Assembly: GCA_023458595.1 (NCBI GenBank)
Contig: JAEWYT010000059.1
Coordinates: forward strand, 1 to 6,447
Direction: 5' to 3'
Source of the DNA: Pseudomonadota bacterium
GTDB taxonomy: Bacteria; Pseudomonadota; Alphaproteobacteria; Rhizobiales; Tepidamorphaceae
Length of the DNA: 6,447 nucleotides
Shown: positions 1 through 4,259 of the stretch, piece by piece
How positions within the stretch are numbered: position 1 is the stretch's first letter
Layout: the number at the start of each line of letters is the position of its first letter
Translations under genes and position numbers: made by a program
Notes under the pieces: model-generated
Told to the model about the DNA's origin: nothing
Database searches by the model: none
The model's input: the letters and a program-made list of their open reading frames with translations, nothing else

Positions 1-359
1 CCGCGGCCGCCCCTCATCGGAAACAGGCTCGGCCGCGAGACGACGCCGCCGCGCGCGAACGGCGTCAGCACGCCACCCTCGCCGAACGGCAGCGCCCCCT
101 GCACCGCCGCGCTCAGGCTCGCGGCGATGCTCTGCTCGAGGGGCTTCAGCGCCGCGCTCAGCGCCAGGCTCGACAGCCTGAGCGCGATGTCCTTCAGCAC
201 GTCGCCGAGCGACTTGCCCTTCAGCGCCGCGCCGGCGAAGGCGCTCGTCAGCGCGGCGCCGAAACCGCGCGCCAGCCGCGTCGCCTCCTCCATGTCGGCG
301 CGGAAGGCGGACAGGTCGGCGTCGACATGGACGGTCATGGTGTCTTCGGTATCGGGCAT
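1..359 (-). CDS. GTA tail tape measure-like protein (gp11), 3' end outside window
   Basis: This gene is the 5' portion (about 119 codons) of the small tape-measure-type protein of RcGTA-like particles, which sits in the tail tube and sets or plugs its length. The reading frame starts at ATG 357-359 and stays open to base 1. The protein begins MPDTEDTMTVHVDADLSAFR, followed by an Ala/Leu-rich amphipathic stretch (about residues 20-85) and then a Gly-rich segment with GEGGVLTPFARGGVV at about 99-113. The Gly-rich 'TPFA.GG' segment is typical of this family, which in Hyphomicrobiales is much shorter than classical phage tape measures. A second in-frame ATG at residue 8 (338) could also be the start; neither has a strong Shine-Dalgarno sequence. 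It lies last in this window's tail block, after the gp10 pair, as in RcGTA. The family call is from recalled sequence patterns, not a search. Confidence 0.8.
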   Translation of the reverse strand, partial: MPDTEDTMTVHVDADLSAFRADMEEATRLARGFGAALTSAFAGAALKGKSLGDVLKDIALRLSSLALSAALKPLEQSIAASLSAAVQGALPFGEGGVLTPFARGGVVSRPSLFPMRGGR

Positions 360-426
360 GGGAGGGTCCGTCGGCTGTTCGTCTGGTACGGCGGCGATGG
401 CCGGGCTCGGTGCAAGCCGCCCTGGA

Positions 427-444
427 TTCCCGCCTTCGCGGGAA
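427..444. repeat. Palindrome TTCCCGC-CTTC-GCGGGAA
   Basis: This is a perfect 7-bp stem with a 4-nt loop, within the context GGATTCCCGCCTTCGCGGGA. It is a commonly seen dispersed hairpin type in high-GC Alphaproteobacteria. It has no T-tract and is not a good intrinsic terminator. Confidence 0.75.
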
Positions 445-620
445 CGAGCGGAAGATGGTCGGGCCGCCCCTGAACCGCCGGTGCCGGCACTCATGTCGGC
501 ACACATGGCGGCGCTCATGGCGGCGTTCGGGCCGGGCTTGCCACAGGTGAGGCGACAGCGCCCGAGGCCCGGCCCTGCAGTCCCCGCTCATTCCCGCGAA
601 GACATGAACCCAGGGCCACG

Positions 621-644
621 CGACGGGCCTCCGTGTCAGTCCGG
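621..644. repeat. 24-bp direct repeat, copy 1
   Basis: This copy matches 776-799 with a single G/T difference. The second copy covers the stop codon and the last two codons of the Rcc01693-like gene, so this copy looks like a duplicated piece of that gene's 3' end or a shared repeat edge. Confidence 0.7.
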
Positions 645-742
645 CGCAGGCGCGCGTTGCGCCTGCCGCCTCTGGGGCCCCGATCAGGTCCGGGGCACGC
701 GATCCGACATGTGTGCAGCACCGAACCCGGCAACAGCCGCGT

Positions 743-763
743 GTTCCGGGCTTGACCCGGAAC
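743..763. repeat. Palindrome GTTCCGGG-CTTGA-CCCGGAAC
   Basis: This is a perfect 8-bp stem with loop CTTGA. It resembles the reverse-orientation form of the window's main palindrome (loop CTTGA). It lies about 28 bases downstream of the stop codon of the Rcc01693-like gene, where it could act as an mRNA 3'-stabilising hairpin. No T-tract follows. Confidence 0.7.
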
Positions 764-790
764 CCCGGAGCGCCACGACGGGCCTCCGGG

Positions 791-1018
791 TCAGTCCGGA
801 AACCGCGCCATCAGCGCGGCGAGATCGTCGCGGGCCGGCGCGTCGCGGGCGGGCCTGAGCCAGGCGGCGGCGAGCGCCAGCTCGCGCGGCGTCGCGGCCC
901 AGGCCCCGCGGAAGCCCAGGCCCAGGCCGGAAACCGCGAAGCCGAGCAGCGCGTCCCAGGGAAACCGCCCCTCGGAGGCGCCTGCAATGGGGGGCGGGCT
1001 GGGGGTCGTGTCGCTCAG
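791..1018 (-). CDS. GTA Rcc01693-like small tail assembly protein (gp10.1), non-canonical start
   Basis: This is a small protein of the RcGTA-type tail cluster (TIGR02216-like), presumed to act in tail assembly next to gp10. In phages the position between tail tube and tape measure is held by tail assembly chaperones. The conserved part is clear: RFPWDALLGF, then ATPRELALAAAWL, ending in DDLAALMARFPD before a TGA at 791-793. The difficulty is the start. No ATG, GTG or TTG occurs in frame between the region of gp10 overlap and the conserved RFPWD block. The annotated start is a CTG (1016-1018) whose CTGA overlaps the gp10 stop codon by 4 nt, copying the NTGA overlaps used by the connector genes; it gives 75 residues. 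An in-frame ATT lies 10 codons further on. No good Shine-Dalgarno sequence is visible. The gene identity is fairly sure and the start is not. Confidence 0.72.
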   Translation of the reverse strand: MSDTTPSPPPIAGASEGRFPWDALLGFAVSGLGLGFRGAWAATPRELALAAAWLRPARDAPARDDLAALMARFPD

Positions 1019-1374
1019 CCCGCCGGCGGAGGGTTTGCCGGGGGCGCCCCCTGCCCCGCCTGCGAGGCGGCGCCGAACGTCGCCTCCAGGAGCTCGGCCA
1101 CCAGTCGGACATAGCCGGCCGCGCCGCCGTCGATCGGCAGGCGGGCGACCTCGGCGTCGGTGATCTCGTGACCGGCCCCGCGCAGGCCCGCGCCGATCAC
1201 CGCGATCGCCTCGCGCGCCGACAGCCGGCCCTGCTCGAACCGGGCGGCGAGCGCCATCAGGTCGCCGGCGGACAGCGCCGCCTCCAGCTCGGCGAGCGCG
1301 CCGAGGGTGAGGCAGAGGACGTAGTCGCGTCCGCCGAGGCGCGCGGCGATCTCGCCGCGCAGGGGATTGGGCAT
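1015..1374 (-). CDS. GTA gp10 family protein (tail assembly)
   Basis: This is the gp10 protein of RcGTA-like clusters (Rcc01692-like), a GTA-specific family located between tail tube and tape measure genes and presumed to help tail assembly. The 119-residue product starts MPNPLRGEIAARLGGRDYVL and contains the family-typical pattern of a short beta hairpin (GRDYVLCLTLGALAELE) followed by helices. The helices include LSAREAIAVIGAGLRGAG at about residues 49-66, with GYVRLVAELLEATFG near the C-terminal side. The tail is Pro/Gly-rich and poorly conserved. The start chosen is ATG 1372-1374, because GGAG lies 6 nt upstream (1381-1384). The upstream ATGATG at 1384-1389 would add five residues but has no Shine-Dalgarno sequence. 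Its stop codon overlaps the likely CTG start of the next gene. The family call rests on recalled motifs and synteny. Confidence 0.85.
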   Translation of the reverse strand: MPNPLRGEIAARLGGRDYVLCLTLGALAELEAALSAGDLMALAARFEQGRLSAREAIAVIGAGLRGAGHEITDAEVARLPIDGGAAGYVRLVAELLEATFGAASQAGQGAPPANPPPAG

Positions 1375-1380
1375 GGAACG

Positions 1381-1384
1381 CTCC
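1381..1384 (-). promoter_or_regulatory. Shine-Dalgarno GGAG deciding the gp10 start
   Basis: GGAG sits 6 nt upstream of ATG 1372-1374. It overlaps the ATGATG at 1384-1389 that would give a five-residue longer product, so the shorter start is preferred. Confidence 0.65.
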
Positions 1385-1491
1385 ATCATGACGCGGCCGC
1401 ACGGTTCGCCCTCCGCATCGCCATCCCGGGCGACACGAAGGGGAGGACCGGGGTGACGAAGGACAGGTCGGCGCCTGCCGCCCCTCCGTCC

Positions 1492-1512
1492 TGCCCGGAC
1501 CTGATCCGGGCA
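1492..1512. repeat. Palindrome CCCGGA-CCTGA-TCCGGG
   Basis: Imperfect member of the dispersed palindrome family, with loop CCTGA and stem extended to TGCCCGGA/TCCGGGCA. It pairs head-to-head with the hairpin at 1541-1563. Confidence 0.7.
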
Positions 1513-1540
1513 TCCACGGGCGGTCGCGGCGACAACCGTG

Positions 1541-1563
1541 GATGGCCGGGACAGGCCCGGCCA
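1541..1563. repeat. Palindrome ATGGCCGGG/CCCGGCCAT
   Basis: This is a 9-bp stem with a 5-nt loop ACAGG. It is a typical dispersed repeat seen in many rhizobial genomes, and lies in the gp9-gp10 gap. Confidence 0.75.
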
Positions 1564-1622
1564 TGACGCCGACGGGTTTGGAGGGTCGAAACGGGGCCGC
1601 TACCGCCCCGCTTTGCCGCGTC

Positions 1623-1643
1623 CTTGCCGGGTCCGACCCGGCA
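1623..1643. repeat. Palindrome TTGCCGGGT/ACCCGGCAA
   Basis: This is a stem of about 9 bp around a short CCG centre. It is a third palindrome in the same gap and has no T-tract. Confidence 0.65.
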
Positions 1644-1665
1644 ATCCCGGGCGTGTGGCGCAAGA

Positions 1666-1690
1666 TGCCCCGGTCGAGCCCGGGGATGAC
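1666..1690. repeat. Palindrome CCCCGG-TCGAG-CCCGGGG type
   Basis: This is a dispersed GC-rich hairpin starting about 15 bases downstream of the gp9 coding end on the plus-strand map side of the gap's 3' edge. It lies just past the gp9 stop codon (1706-1708) in transcription direction, where it could protect the gp9 mRNA end. Confidence 0.6.
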
Positions 1691-1705
1691 GCAGGGAACG
1701 AAGCA

Positions 1706-2119
1706 CTATGTCGCCGCGAACGTCAGCGCGCCGGCCGATTCCAGCGCCATATCGAAGGTCAGCTCGCCGTCGTGGCGGCCGGAGAATTCGAGCGCTACGA
1801 TCTGGAACGGGCCCTCGACGACGCCGAAGTCCGGGATCGTCACCTGGAACGCGCGGATCGCCCCGTCGAAGAAGAGCTGGCGCATCAGCGCGTCGGAGGC
1901 GGCGTCGCGGAACAGGCCGGCGCCGGCGATCGACGCGCGCCTGATGCCGCCGCCCTCGAGAAGCTCGCGCCAGGCGCCGGCCGACTCCATGTCGGTCACG
2001 TCGACGGCCTGTGCGTTGAGGCTGAGCGAACGGGTGCGCAGCCCCGCGACGGTGACGAAGGTGCCGACCCCGTCGGAGTCGATCTTCAGCAGCAGGTCCC
2101 TGCCTTTCTGGGCGGCCAT
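1706..2119 (-). CDS. GTA/phage major tail tube protein (gp9, TP901-1 family)
   Basis: This is the subunit that polymerises into the tail tube through which DNA passes (Rcc01691-like; TP901-1 major tail protein family). The 137-residue product has the full expected layout. It opens with the start MAAQKGRDLLLKID, followed by a tube-fold strand pair (FVTVAGLRTRSLSLNAQAVDVTD, residues about 20-42). Next come the ESAGAWRELLEGGGIRRASI segment typical of the family, the central FRDAASDALMRQLFFDG, and a C-terminal beta region ending LESAGALTF. The start is set by GGAGA 5 nt upstream of ATG 2117-2119. The gene stands alone, with repeat-filled gaps of over 300 bases on both sides. Its own good ribosome binding site fits the need for many copies per particle. 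Confidence 0.93.
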   Translation of the reverse strand: MAAQKGRDLLLKIDSDGVGTFVTVAGLRTRSLSLNAQAVDVTDMESAGAWRELLEGGGIRRASIAGAGLFRDAASDALMRQLFFDGAIRAFQVTIPDFGVVEGPFQIVALEFSGRHDGELTFDMALESAGALTFAAT

Positions 2120-2124
2120 TGGTG

Positions 2125-2129
2125 TCTCC
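2125..2129 (-). promoter_or_regulatory. Shine-Dalgarno GGAGA of gp9
   Basis: GGAGA lies 5 nt upstream of the gp9 ATG on the minus strand and supports independent, efficient initiation for the tail tube gene. Confidence 0.7.
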
Positions 2130-2178
2130 GTTCATGAATGAGCTTGGGGCGGCCATTTTCGCGCGCGGCCGCCGGCGT

Positions 2179-2203
2179 GGGCCCTGGATCAAGTCCAGGG
2201 CAC
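2179..2203. repeat. Main palindrome, forward orientation
   Basis: GCCCTGGA/TCCAGGGC arms (8 bp) around a short CAAG-type loop, flanked by GTGG on the left and ACGCGGTT on the right. The same palindrome with the same right flank recurs at 5619-5643. Confidence 0.85.
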
Positions 2204-2328
2204 GCGGTTCTTCGCGGGACCGAGGCAGCGGTCCCGGGACCCGAGCCGGACTCCGCCACCGCATCGCCTCGGAGCGTCGCATTCGGGCGTCGGCGGCCGG
2301 GCAATGCCGGGCCGCGAACGGAAGCCTG

Positions 2329-2352
2329 GTGTCCTGGACCTGATCCAGGACC
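2329..2352. repeat. Main palindrome, reverse-orientation variant
   Basis: Stem GTCCTGGA/TCCAGGAC with loop CCTGA. Compared with the usual GCCCTGGA/TCCAGGGC stem, one C-G pair has become T-A on both sides, so pairing is kept. It faces the copy at 2179-2203. Confidence 0.8.
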
Positions 2353-2370
2353 CATGAGGCCCAGCCGCTC

Positions 2371-2453
2371 GCCCGGCCCTCGGCTTTTCCGCCTCGGGCG
2401 TTCGGCACTCGAAATGCTCCCGCATTTCGTCCGCTCTCGCGGACCGTGCCGCG
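2371..2453. repeat. Diverged inverted copy of the 120-bp two-hairpin repeat
   Basis: This stretch aligns, as reverse complement, with the unit tandemly repeated at 6079-6319: shared blocks include GCCCGGCCCTCGGCTT, GCCTCGGGCGTTCGGCACTC and TTTCGTCCGCTC. It has two hairpins: CGAAATGC/GCATTTCG (2410-2417/2422-2429) and GTCCGC/GCGGAC (2429-2434/2439-2444). The element ends within a few bases of the gp8 stop codon (2456-2458). It is more diverged than the two tandem copies are from each other, so it is likely an older insertion. Confidence 0.8.
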
Positions 2454-2455
2454 CC

Positions 2456-2860
2456 CTACTCCGCCTCCGTCACCGCCCGCAGCCGCATCAGGCCACGCCA
2501 GGTCCTGCCGTCGGCCTCGCGGCGGGCCTCGGTGCGCTCGACGGCGAGGTTGACGAGGCCGTGGCCGGCAAGCGTCAGCGGCGCGCCGTCGAGGGCGGCG
2601 GTGATGGCGCCGATGATCTCGAGCGCCTGCCGCCGGCCGCCCGCGCGCGACCAGACGAGCAGCGTCGCGTAGTGCTCCTGCCGCTCGCCGGCGCTGTCGC
2701 CGTAGTCGAGCGAGGCCAGCTCGGCGAGCGCGACATGGGGAAATCCCGCCCCCTGCGGTGCGCCGTCGTAGACCGCCTCGGCCCCGAGCAGCGCGGTCAG
2801 CGTCGCGTCGGCGCGCAGCGCCACGATCAGCGCGGACTGAAGGGCGAGCGCGGCGCTCAT
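2456..2860 (-). CDS. GTA tail terminator (gp8, DUF3168 family)
   Basis: This is the tail terminator protein, which caps the head-proximal end of the tail tube and joins it to the stopper (Rcc01690-like, DUF3168). The 134-residue product begins MSAALALQSALIVALRADATL and carries the family pattern: an N-terminal helix, then VYDGAPQGAGFPHVALAEL (about residues 30-48), YATLLVWSR (about 64-72), a helix ALEIIGAITAALDG, and a C-terminal strand ending GLMRLRAVTEAE. The length is usual for the family. The start is ATG 2858-2860, with GGAGAGG just upstream (2864-2870). The ATG overlaps the stop of the preceding 64-residue ORF as ATGA, so it is translationally coupled. The stop is TAG at 2456-2458, directly beside a repeat element. 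Confidence 0.93.
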   Translation of the reverse strand: MSAALALQSALIVALRADATLTALLGAEAVYDGAPQGAGFPHVALAELASLDYGDSAGERQEHYATLLVWSRAGGRRQALEIIGAITAALDGAPLTLAGHGLVNLAVERTEARREADGRTWRGLMRLRAVTEAE

Positions 2861-3051
2861 CGGCCTCTCCGGGGTTCCGGCCGGGGCGTCACCCGCAGGT
2901 CGCCGATCTCGGTTCGCGGCCGCGAGACGTCGCGGTGATCCTTGAACCGGCCCTCCAGACGCGGGGGCCTGCCGGCCTCCAGGCCGGTCTCGAGGCGGCG
3001 GGCGAGCCTCGCCGGCGCATCGGCGCCGGTCAGGCGGATCGAGAGCTTCAT
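2857..3051 (-). CDS. Unassigned 64-residue basic protein in the connector block
   Basis: I do not recognise this gene. The 64-residue product starts MKLSIRLTGADAPARLARRL and is strongly basic (15 Arg and 2 Lys against 9 Asp/Glu, net about +8). The second half is rich in Arg and Pro and looks poorly folded. Three signs support translation. GAGGAG lies 8 nt upstream of the ATG (3060-3065). The ATG (3049-3051) overlaps the stop of gp7 as ATGA. The stop (2857-2859) overlaps the ATG of gp8 as ATGA. In many siphophages an HK97 gp10-like neck/tail-completion gene of about 120-150 residues sits exactly between head closure and tail terminator. The N-terminal beta-strand-then-helix pattern loosely fits the start of that family. 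A shortened relative is an inference; a coupling spacer peptide or a lineage-specific neck protein are alternatives. Confidence 0.7.
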   Translation of the reverse strand: MKLSIRLTGADAPARLARRLETGLEAGRPPRLEGRFKDHRDVSRPRTEIGDLRVTPRPEPRRGR

Positions 3052-3380
3052 GGGGCGATCTCCTCGCAGAGGCAGTCGAGGAAGCGGTGACGCTCCTCGC
3101 GGCCGATGAGGCCGCGGATCTCGAAAACCCGCGTGCCGAAGGAAAAGCGCATGGCGTGCGTGACGCCGGCCCGCCAGCGGATGGTGACGCGGTGGTCCGC
3201 GGCCGCCTCGAGACGCTCGGCGGCGACGCGCTCGATGGCGCTCAGAGGCTCGACGCGCGCCCACAGCGTGGCGACGGTCGCCCAGGTCCGCGTCGTGCCG
3301 CCGGCGCCGTCGCCGGCGTCGACGGGCTGTTGCAGGACCACGCGGTGGCGCAGCCTGCCGACGGGCGTGGGCGCGCTCAA
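3048..3380 (-). CDS. GTA stopper / head closure protein (gp7), TTG start
   Basis: This is the head closure (stopper) protein that seals the DNA-filled head and docks the tail terminator (Rcc01689-like, head-tail adaptor family). The 110-residue product reads LSAPTPVGRLRHRVVLQQPV at the start, then has the family pattern TWATVATLWARVEPLSAIE (about 32-50), a helix with ERVAAERLEAAADHRVTIRW, then RVFEIRGLIGREERHRFLDCLCEE near the C-terminus. Length and motif order are normal. No ATG or GTG exists at the expected position. The start is TTG 3378-3380, overlapping the gp6 stop as TTGA. The upstream frame does not resemble the family, and no clear Shine-Dalgarno sequence is present. Initiation therefore probably depends on ribosomes finishing gp6. 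The stop overlaps the next ATG as ATGA. Confidence 0.88.
   Translation of the reverse strand: MSAPTPVGRLRHRVVLQQPVDAGDGAGGTTRTWATVATLWARVEPLSAIERVAAERLEAAADHRVTIRWRAGVTHAMRFSFGTRVFEIRGLIGREERHRFLDCLCEEIAP
3060..3065 (-). promoter_or_regulatory. Shine-Dalgarno GAGGAG of the 64-residue ORF
   Basis: GAGGAG with an 8-nt spacer to ATG 3049-3051 is among the best Shine-Dalgarno matches in the window. It lies inside the 3' end of gp7 and is the main evidence that this small ORF is a real gene. Confidence 0.7.
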
Positions 3381-3955
3381 AGGGTCACCGCCCTGTAGGA
3401 GGCAATCAAGGCGGCGACCGTCCGGGGAACCTCGGTGACCGGCCCGCCGAAGGCGACCGGCTCGCGCGTCTCGTACCAGTGGGCGACGAGCTGCAGGATC
3501 GCCTGGACGATCGGCGCGGGCACGTCGCCCGCGTCGCCGTAGCCGGCGGTGAAGTCGATCTCGACGCCGTTGAAGGCAGCCCCCGGCGAGACGCCGTCGC
3601 GCACCAGGAGCCGTGCGGGATAGGACGAGACGTCGGCGACATAGGCCGACGGGTCGAGGACGACCGGCGCGCCCTCCCGGTCGAAGACCGTGACGGCGTC
3701 GACGGAGGACACGGGCGACAGCGGGATTTCGACCGTTCTGCCCCGCAGTCCCGGGGGCGGCCAGCCGTCGAGCACGAGCCGCCAGCCCTGCGCGACCAGC
3801 ACGCGGCGGATCGCGGCCTCCACATGCAGGCGGGCCGCGGCGATGAGCGTGCCGATCAGCGCGTCCTCGTCGTCGTGGTCGACCTTGAGGAACGCTTTCG
3901 TCTGGCCGAGCGACACCGGCTCGGCCGCCGGCGGCGCGACGAGGATCAGGGTCAT
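3377..3955 (-). CDS. GTA adaptor / head-tail connector (gp6, phiE125 gp8 family)
   Basis: This is the adaptor ring protein that binds below the portal and starts the head-tail connector (Rcc01688-like; gp6-like / phiE125 gp8 family). The 192-residue product starts MTLILVAPPAAEPVSLGQTK. It has the family signature of an N-terminal helical segment KAFLKVDHDDEDALIGTLIA (about 20-39), an EAAIRRVLVAQGWRLVLDGW region (about 46-65), and a beta region with VEIDFTAGYGDAGDVPAPIV (about 131-150). A helix QAILQLVAHWYETRE and a C-terminal helix near ALIASYR follow. Length is normal. The ATG at 3953-3955 has only a weak GGA upstream. The first gene of a four-gene overlapping block, it ends in TGA overlapping the TTG of gp7. 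A repeat-rich gap separates it from the capsid gene. Confidence 0.92.
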   Translation of the reverse strand: MTLILVAPPAAEPVSLGQTKAFLKVDHDDEDALIGTLIAAARLHVEAAIRRVLVAQGWRLVLDGWPPPGLRGRTVEIPLSPVSSVDAVTVFDREGAPVVLDPSAYVADVSSYPARLLVRDGVSPGAAFNGVEIDFTAGYGDAGDVPAPIVQAILQLVAHWYETREPVAFGGPVTEVPRTVAALIASYRAVTL

Positions 3956-3990
3956 GGTGGGGTTCCAAATGCTCGAAGAATGACGCTGCC

Positions 3991-4014
3991 GCTTCGGGGC
4001 GAGCTTCGGGGCGA
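3991..4014. repeat. Tandem duplication of GCTTCGGGGCGA
   Basis: Two perfect, adjacent 12-bp copies (3991-4002 and 4003-4014) lie about 36 bases upstream of the gp6 start, in the leader between the inverted repeat and gp6. Confidence 0.85.
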
Positions 4015-4022
4015 TGGGCGGG

Positions 4023-4192
4023 CCCTCACCCCATCCCTCTCCCGCGTGCGGGAGAGGGAGCGTCGCGTGGCCCGCACTTCCCGTCCGGCCGACGCAATAG
4101 CGCGCCGCCGGGCGGAGCGTGAGCGGCGATGGGCCACGGCCCGCAGCCGCCTCCCTCCCTCTCCCGCACGCGGGAGAGGGTCGGGGTGAGGG
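4023..4192. repeat. Large inverted repeat built of two CCCTCTCCCGC palindromes
   Basis: The left arm (4023-4059) has CCCTCACCCC followed by a near-perfect palindrome of two 12-bp halves (4034-4059, TCCCTCTCCCGC and its complement). The right arm (4155-4192) has the equivalent 11-bp palindrome (4157-4180) followed by GGGGTGAGGG (4183-4192). Each palindrome can form its own hairpin, and the two arms can also pair with one another over about 38 bases, enclosing about 95 bases. 'CCCTCTCCCGC..GCGGGAGAGGG' is a familiar dispersed repeat in Proteobacteria. Confidence 0.85.
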
Positions 4193-4259
4193 TCGGCGAG
4201 GCGCGGCAGCGCCTGGCCCGGCAAGCGACCCGCCGAAGGCGCCGCTCGGGCAGCGGGCC

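Larger units (their letters stand above)
360..790. repeat. Gene-free interval with several REP-like palindromes (between Rcc01693-like gene and gp11)
   Basis: No convincing gene is seen in these 431 bases; the open frames here are high-GC shadows. The interval holds degenerate palindromes of the kinds scattered in alphaproteobacterial genomes. There is a TTCCCGC/GCGGGAA hairpin at 427-444 and a partial opposite-facing relative near 585-600. A diverged member of the main palindrome family of this window lies at about 675-699 (GGGCCCCGATCAGGTCCGGG). A stem GTTCCGGG/CCCGGAAC with loop CTTGA lies at 743-763. A 24-bp direct repeat is present at 621-644 and 776-799. The interval separates gp11 from the rest of the operon, and its hairpins could affect transcript stability. 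No promoter is recognised. Confidence 0.7.
1390..1705. repeat. Gene-free interval with a cluster of REP/BIME-like palindromes (gp9-gp10)
   Basis: No gene is seen in this roughly 316-base gap. It holds at least four palindromes listed separately (1492-1512, 1541-1563, 1623-1643, 1666-1690). It also has a 6-bp GC stem at 1592-1610 with A/T runs on both sides, which read on the minus strand is a weak terminator candidate downstream of gp9. The words CATCCACGG (1511-1519) and CCGTGGATG (1536-1544) are mutually complementary, so 1492-1563 can fold as a larger unit. The 'ATGGCCGGG..CCCGGCCAT' hairpin is a familiar dispersed repeat of Hyphomicrobiales. Confidence 0.75.
2130..2455. repeat. Gene-free interval with paired palindromes and a 2-hairpin repeat (gp8-gp9)
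   Basis: No gene is seen. The interval contains a forward main palindrome (2179-2203), a reverse variant (2329-2352) and, abutting the gp8 stop, an inverted and diverged copy of the 120-bp repeat found at 6079-6319 (about 2371-2453). No promoter motif is recognised. Confidence 0.8.
3956..4259. repeat. Gene-free interval with a large inverted repeat (capsid-gp6)
   Basis: No gene is recognised in these 304 bases. The main content is a pair of inverted repeats at 4023-4059 and 4155-4192. A perfect 12-bp tandem duplication GCTTCGGGGCGA lies at 3991-4014. A small stem CCGCT/AGCGG lies at about 4243-4257, close behind the capsid stop. No T-rich terminator is seen. The hairpins lie between the most abundantly needed protein (capsid) and the low-copy connector genes, where differential mRNA stability would make sense, but that is inference. 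Confidence 0.8.

Noticed and set aside
127..858. A 243-codon plus-strand open frame over the gp11 start and the adjoining gap
   Set aside because: It covers part of gp11 antisense, the repeat-filled spacer and the end of the Rcc01693-like gene. The product is Arg/Ala/Pro-rich with no recognisable domain.
1589..1614. Intrinsic terminator downstream of gp9
   Set aside because: There is a 6-bp GC stem with an interrupted A/T extension, but only three T residues follow on the minus strand. It is too weak to call as a terminator.
1538..2137. Two overlapping plus-strand open frames of about 199 codons opposite gp9
   Set aside because: Both are high-GC shadows of the tail tube gene and of the palindromes next to it.
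2138..2938. A 266-codon plus-strand open frame opposite gp8
   Set aside because: It starts in repeat DNA and continues antisense to gp8 and the 64-residue ORF. No domain-like segment is visible.
3048..3968. A 306-codon minus-strand frame making gp7 a larger protein
   Set aside because: Only the last 110 codons look like the head closure family. The part before the TTG is an Arg-rich out-of-frame reading of gp6.
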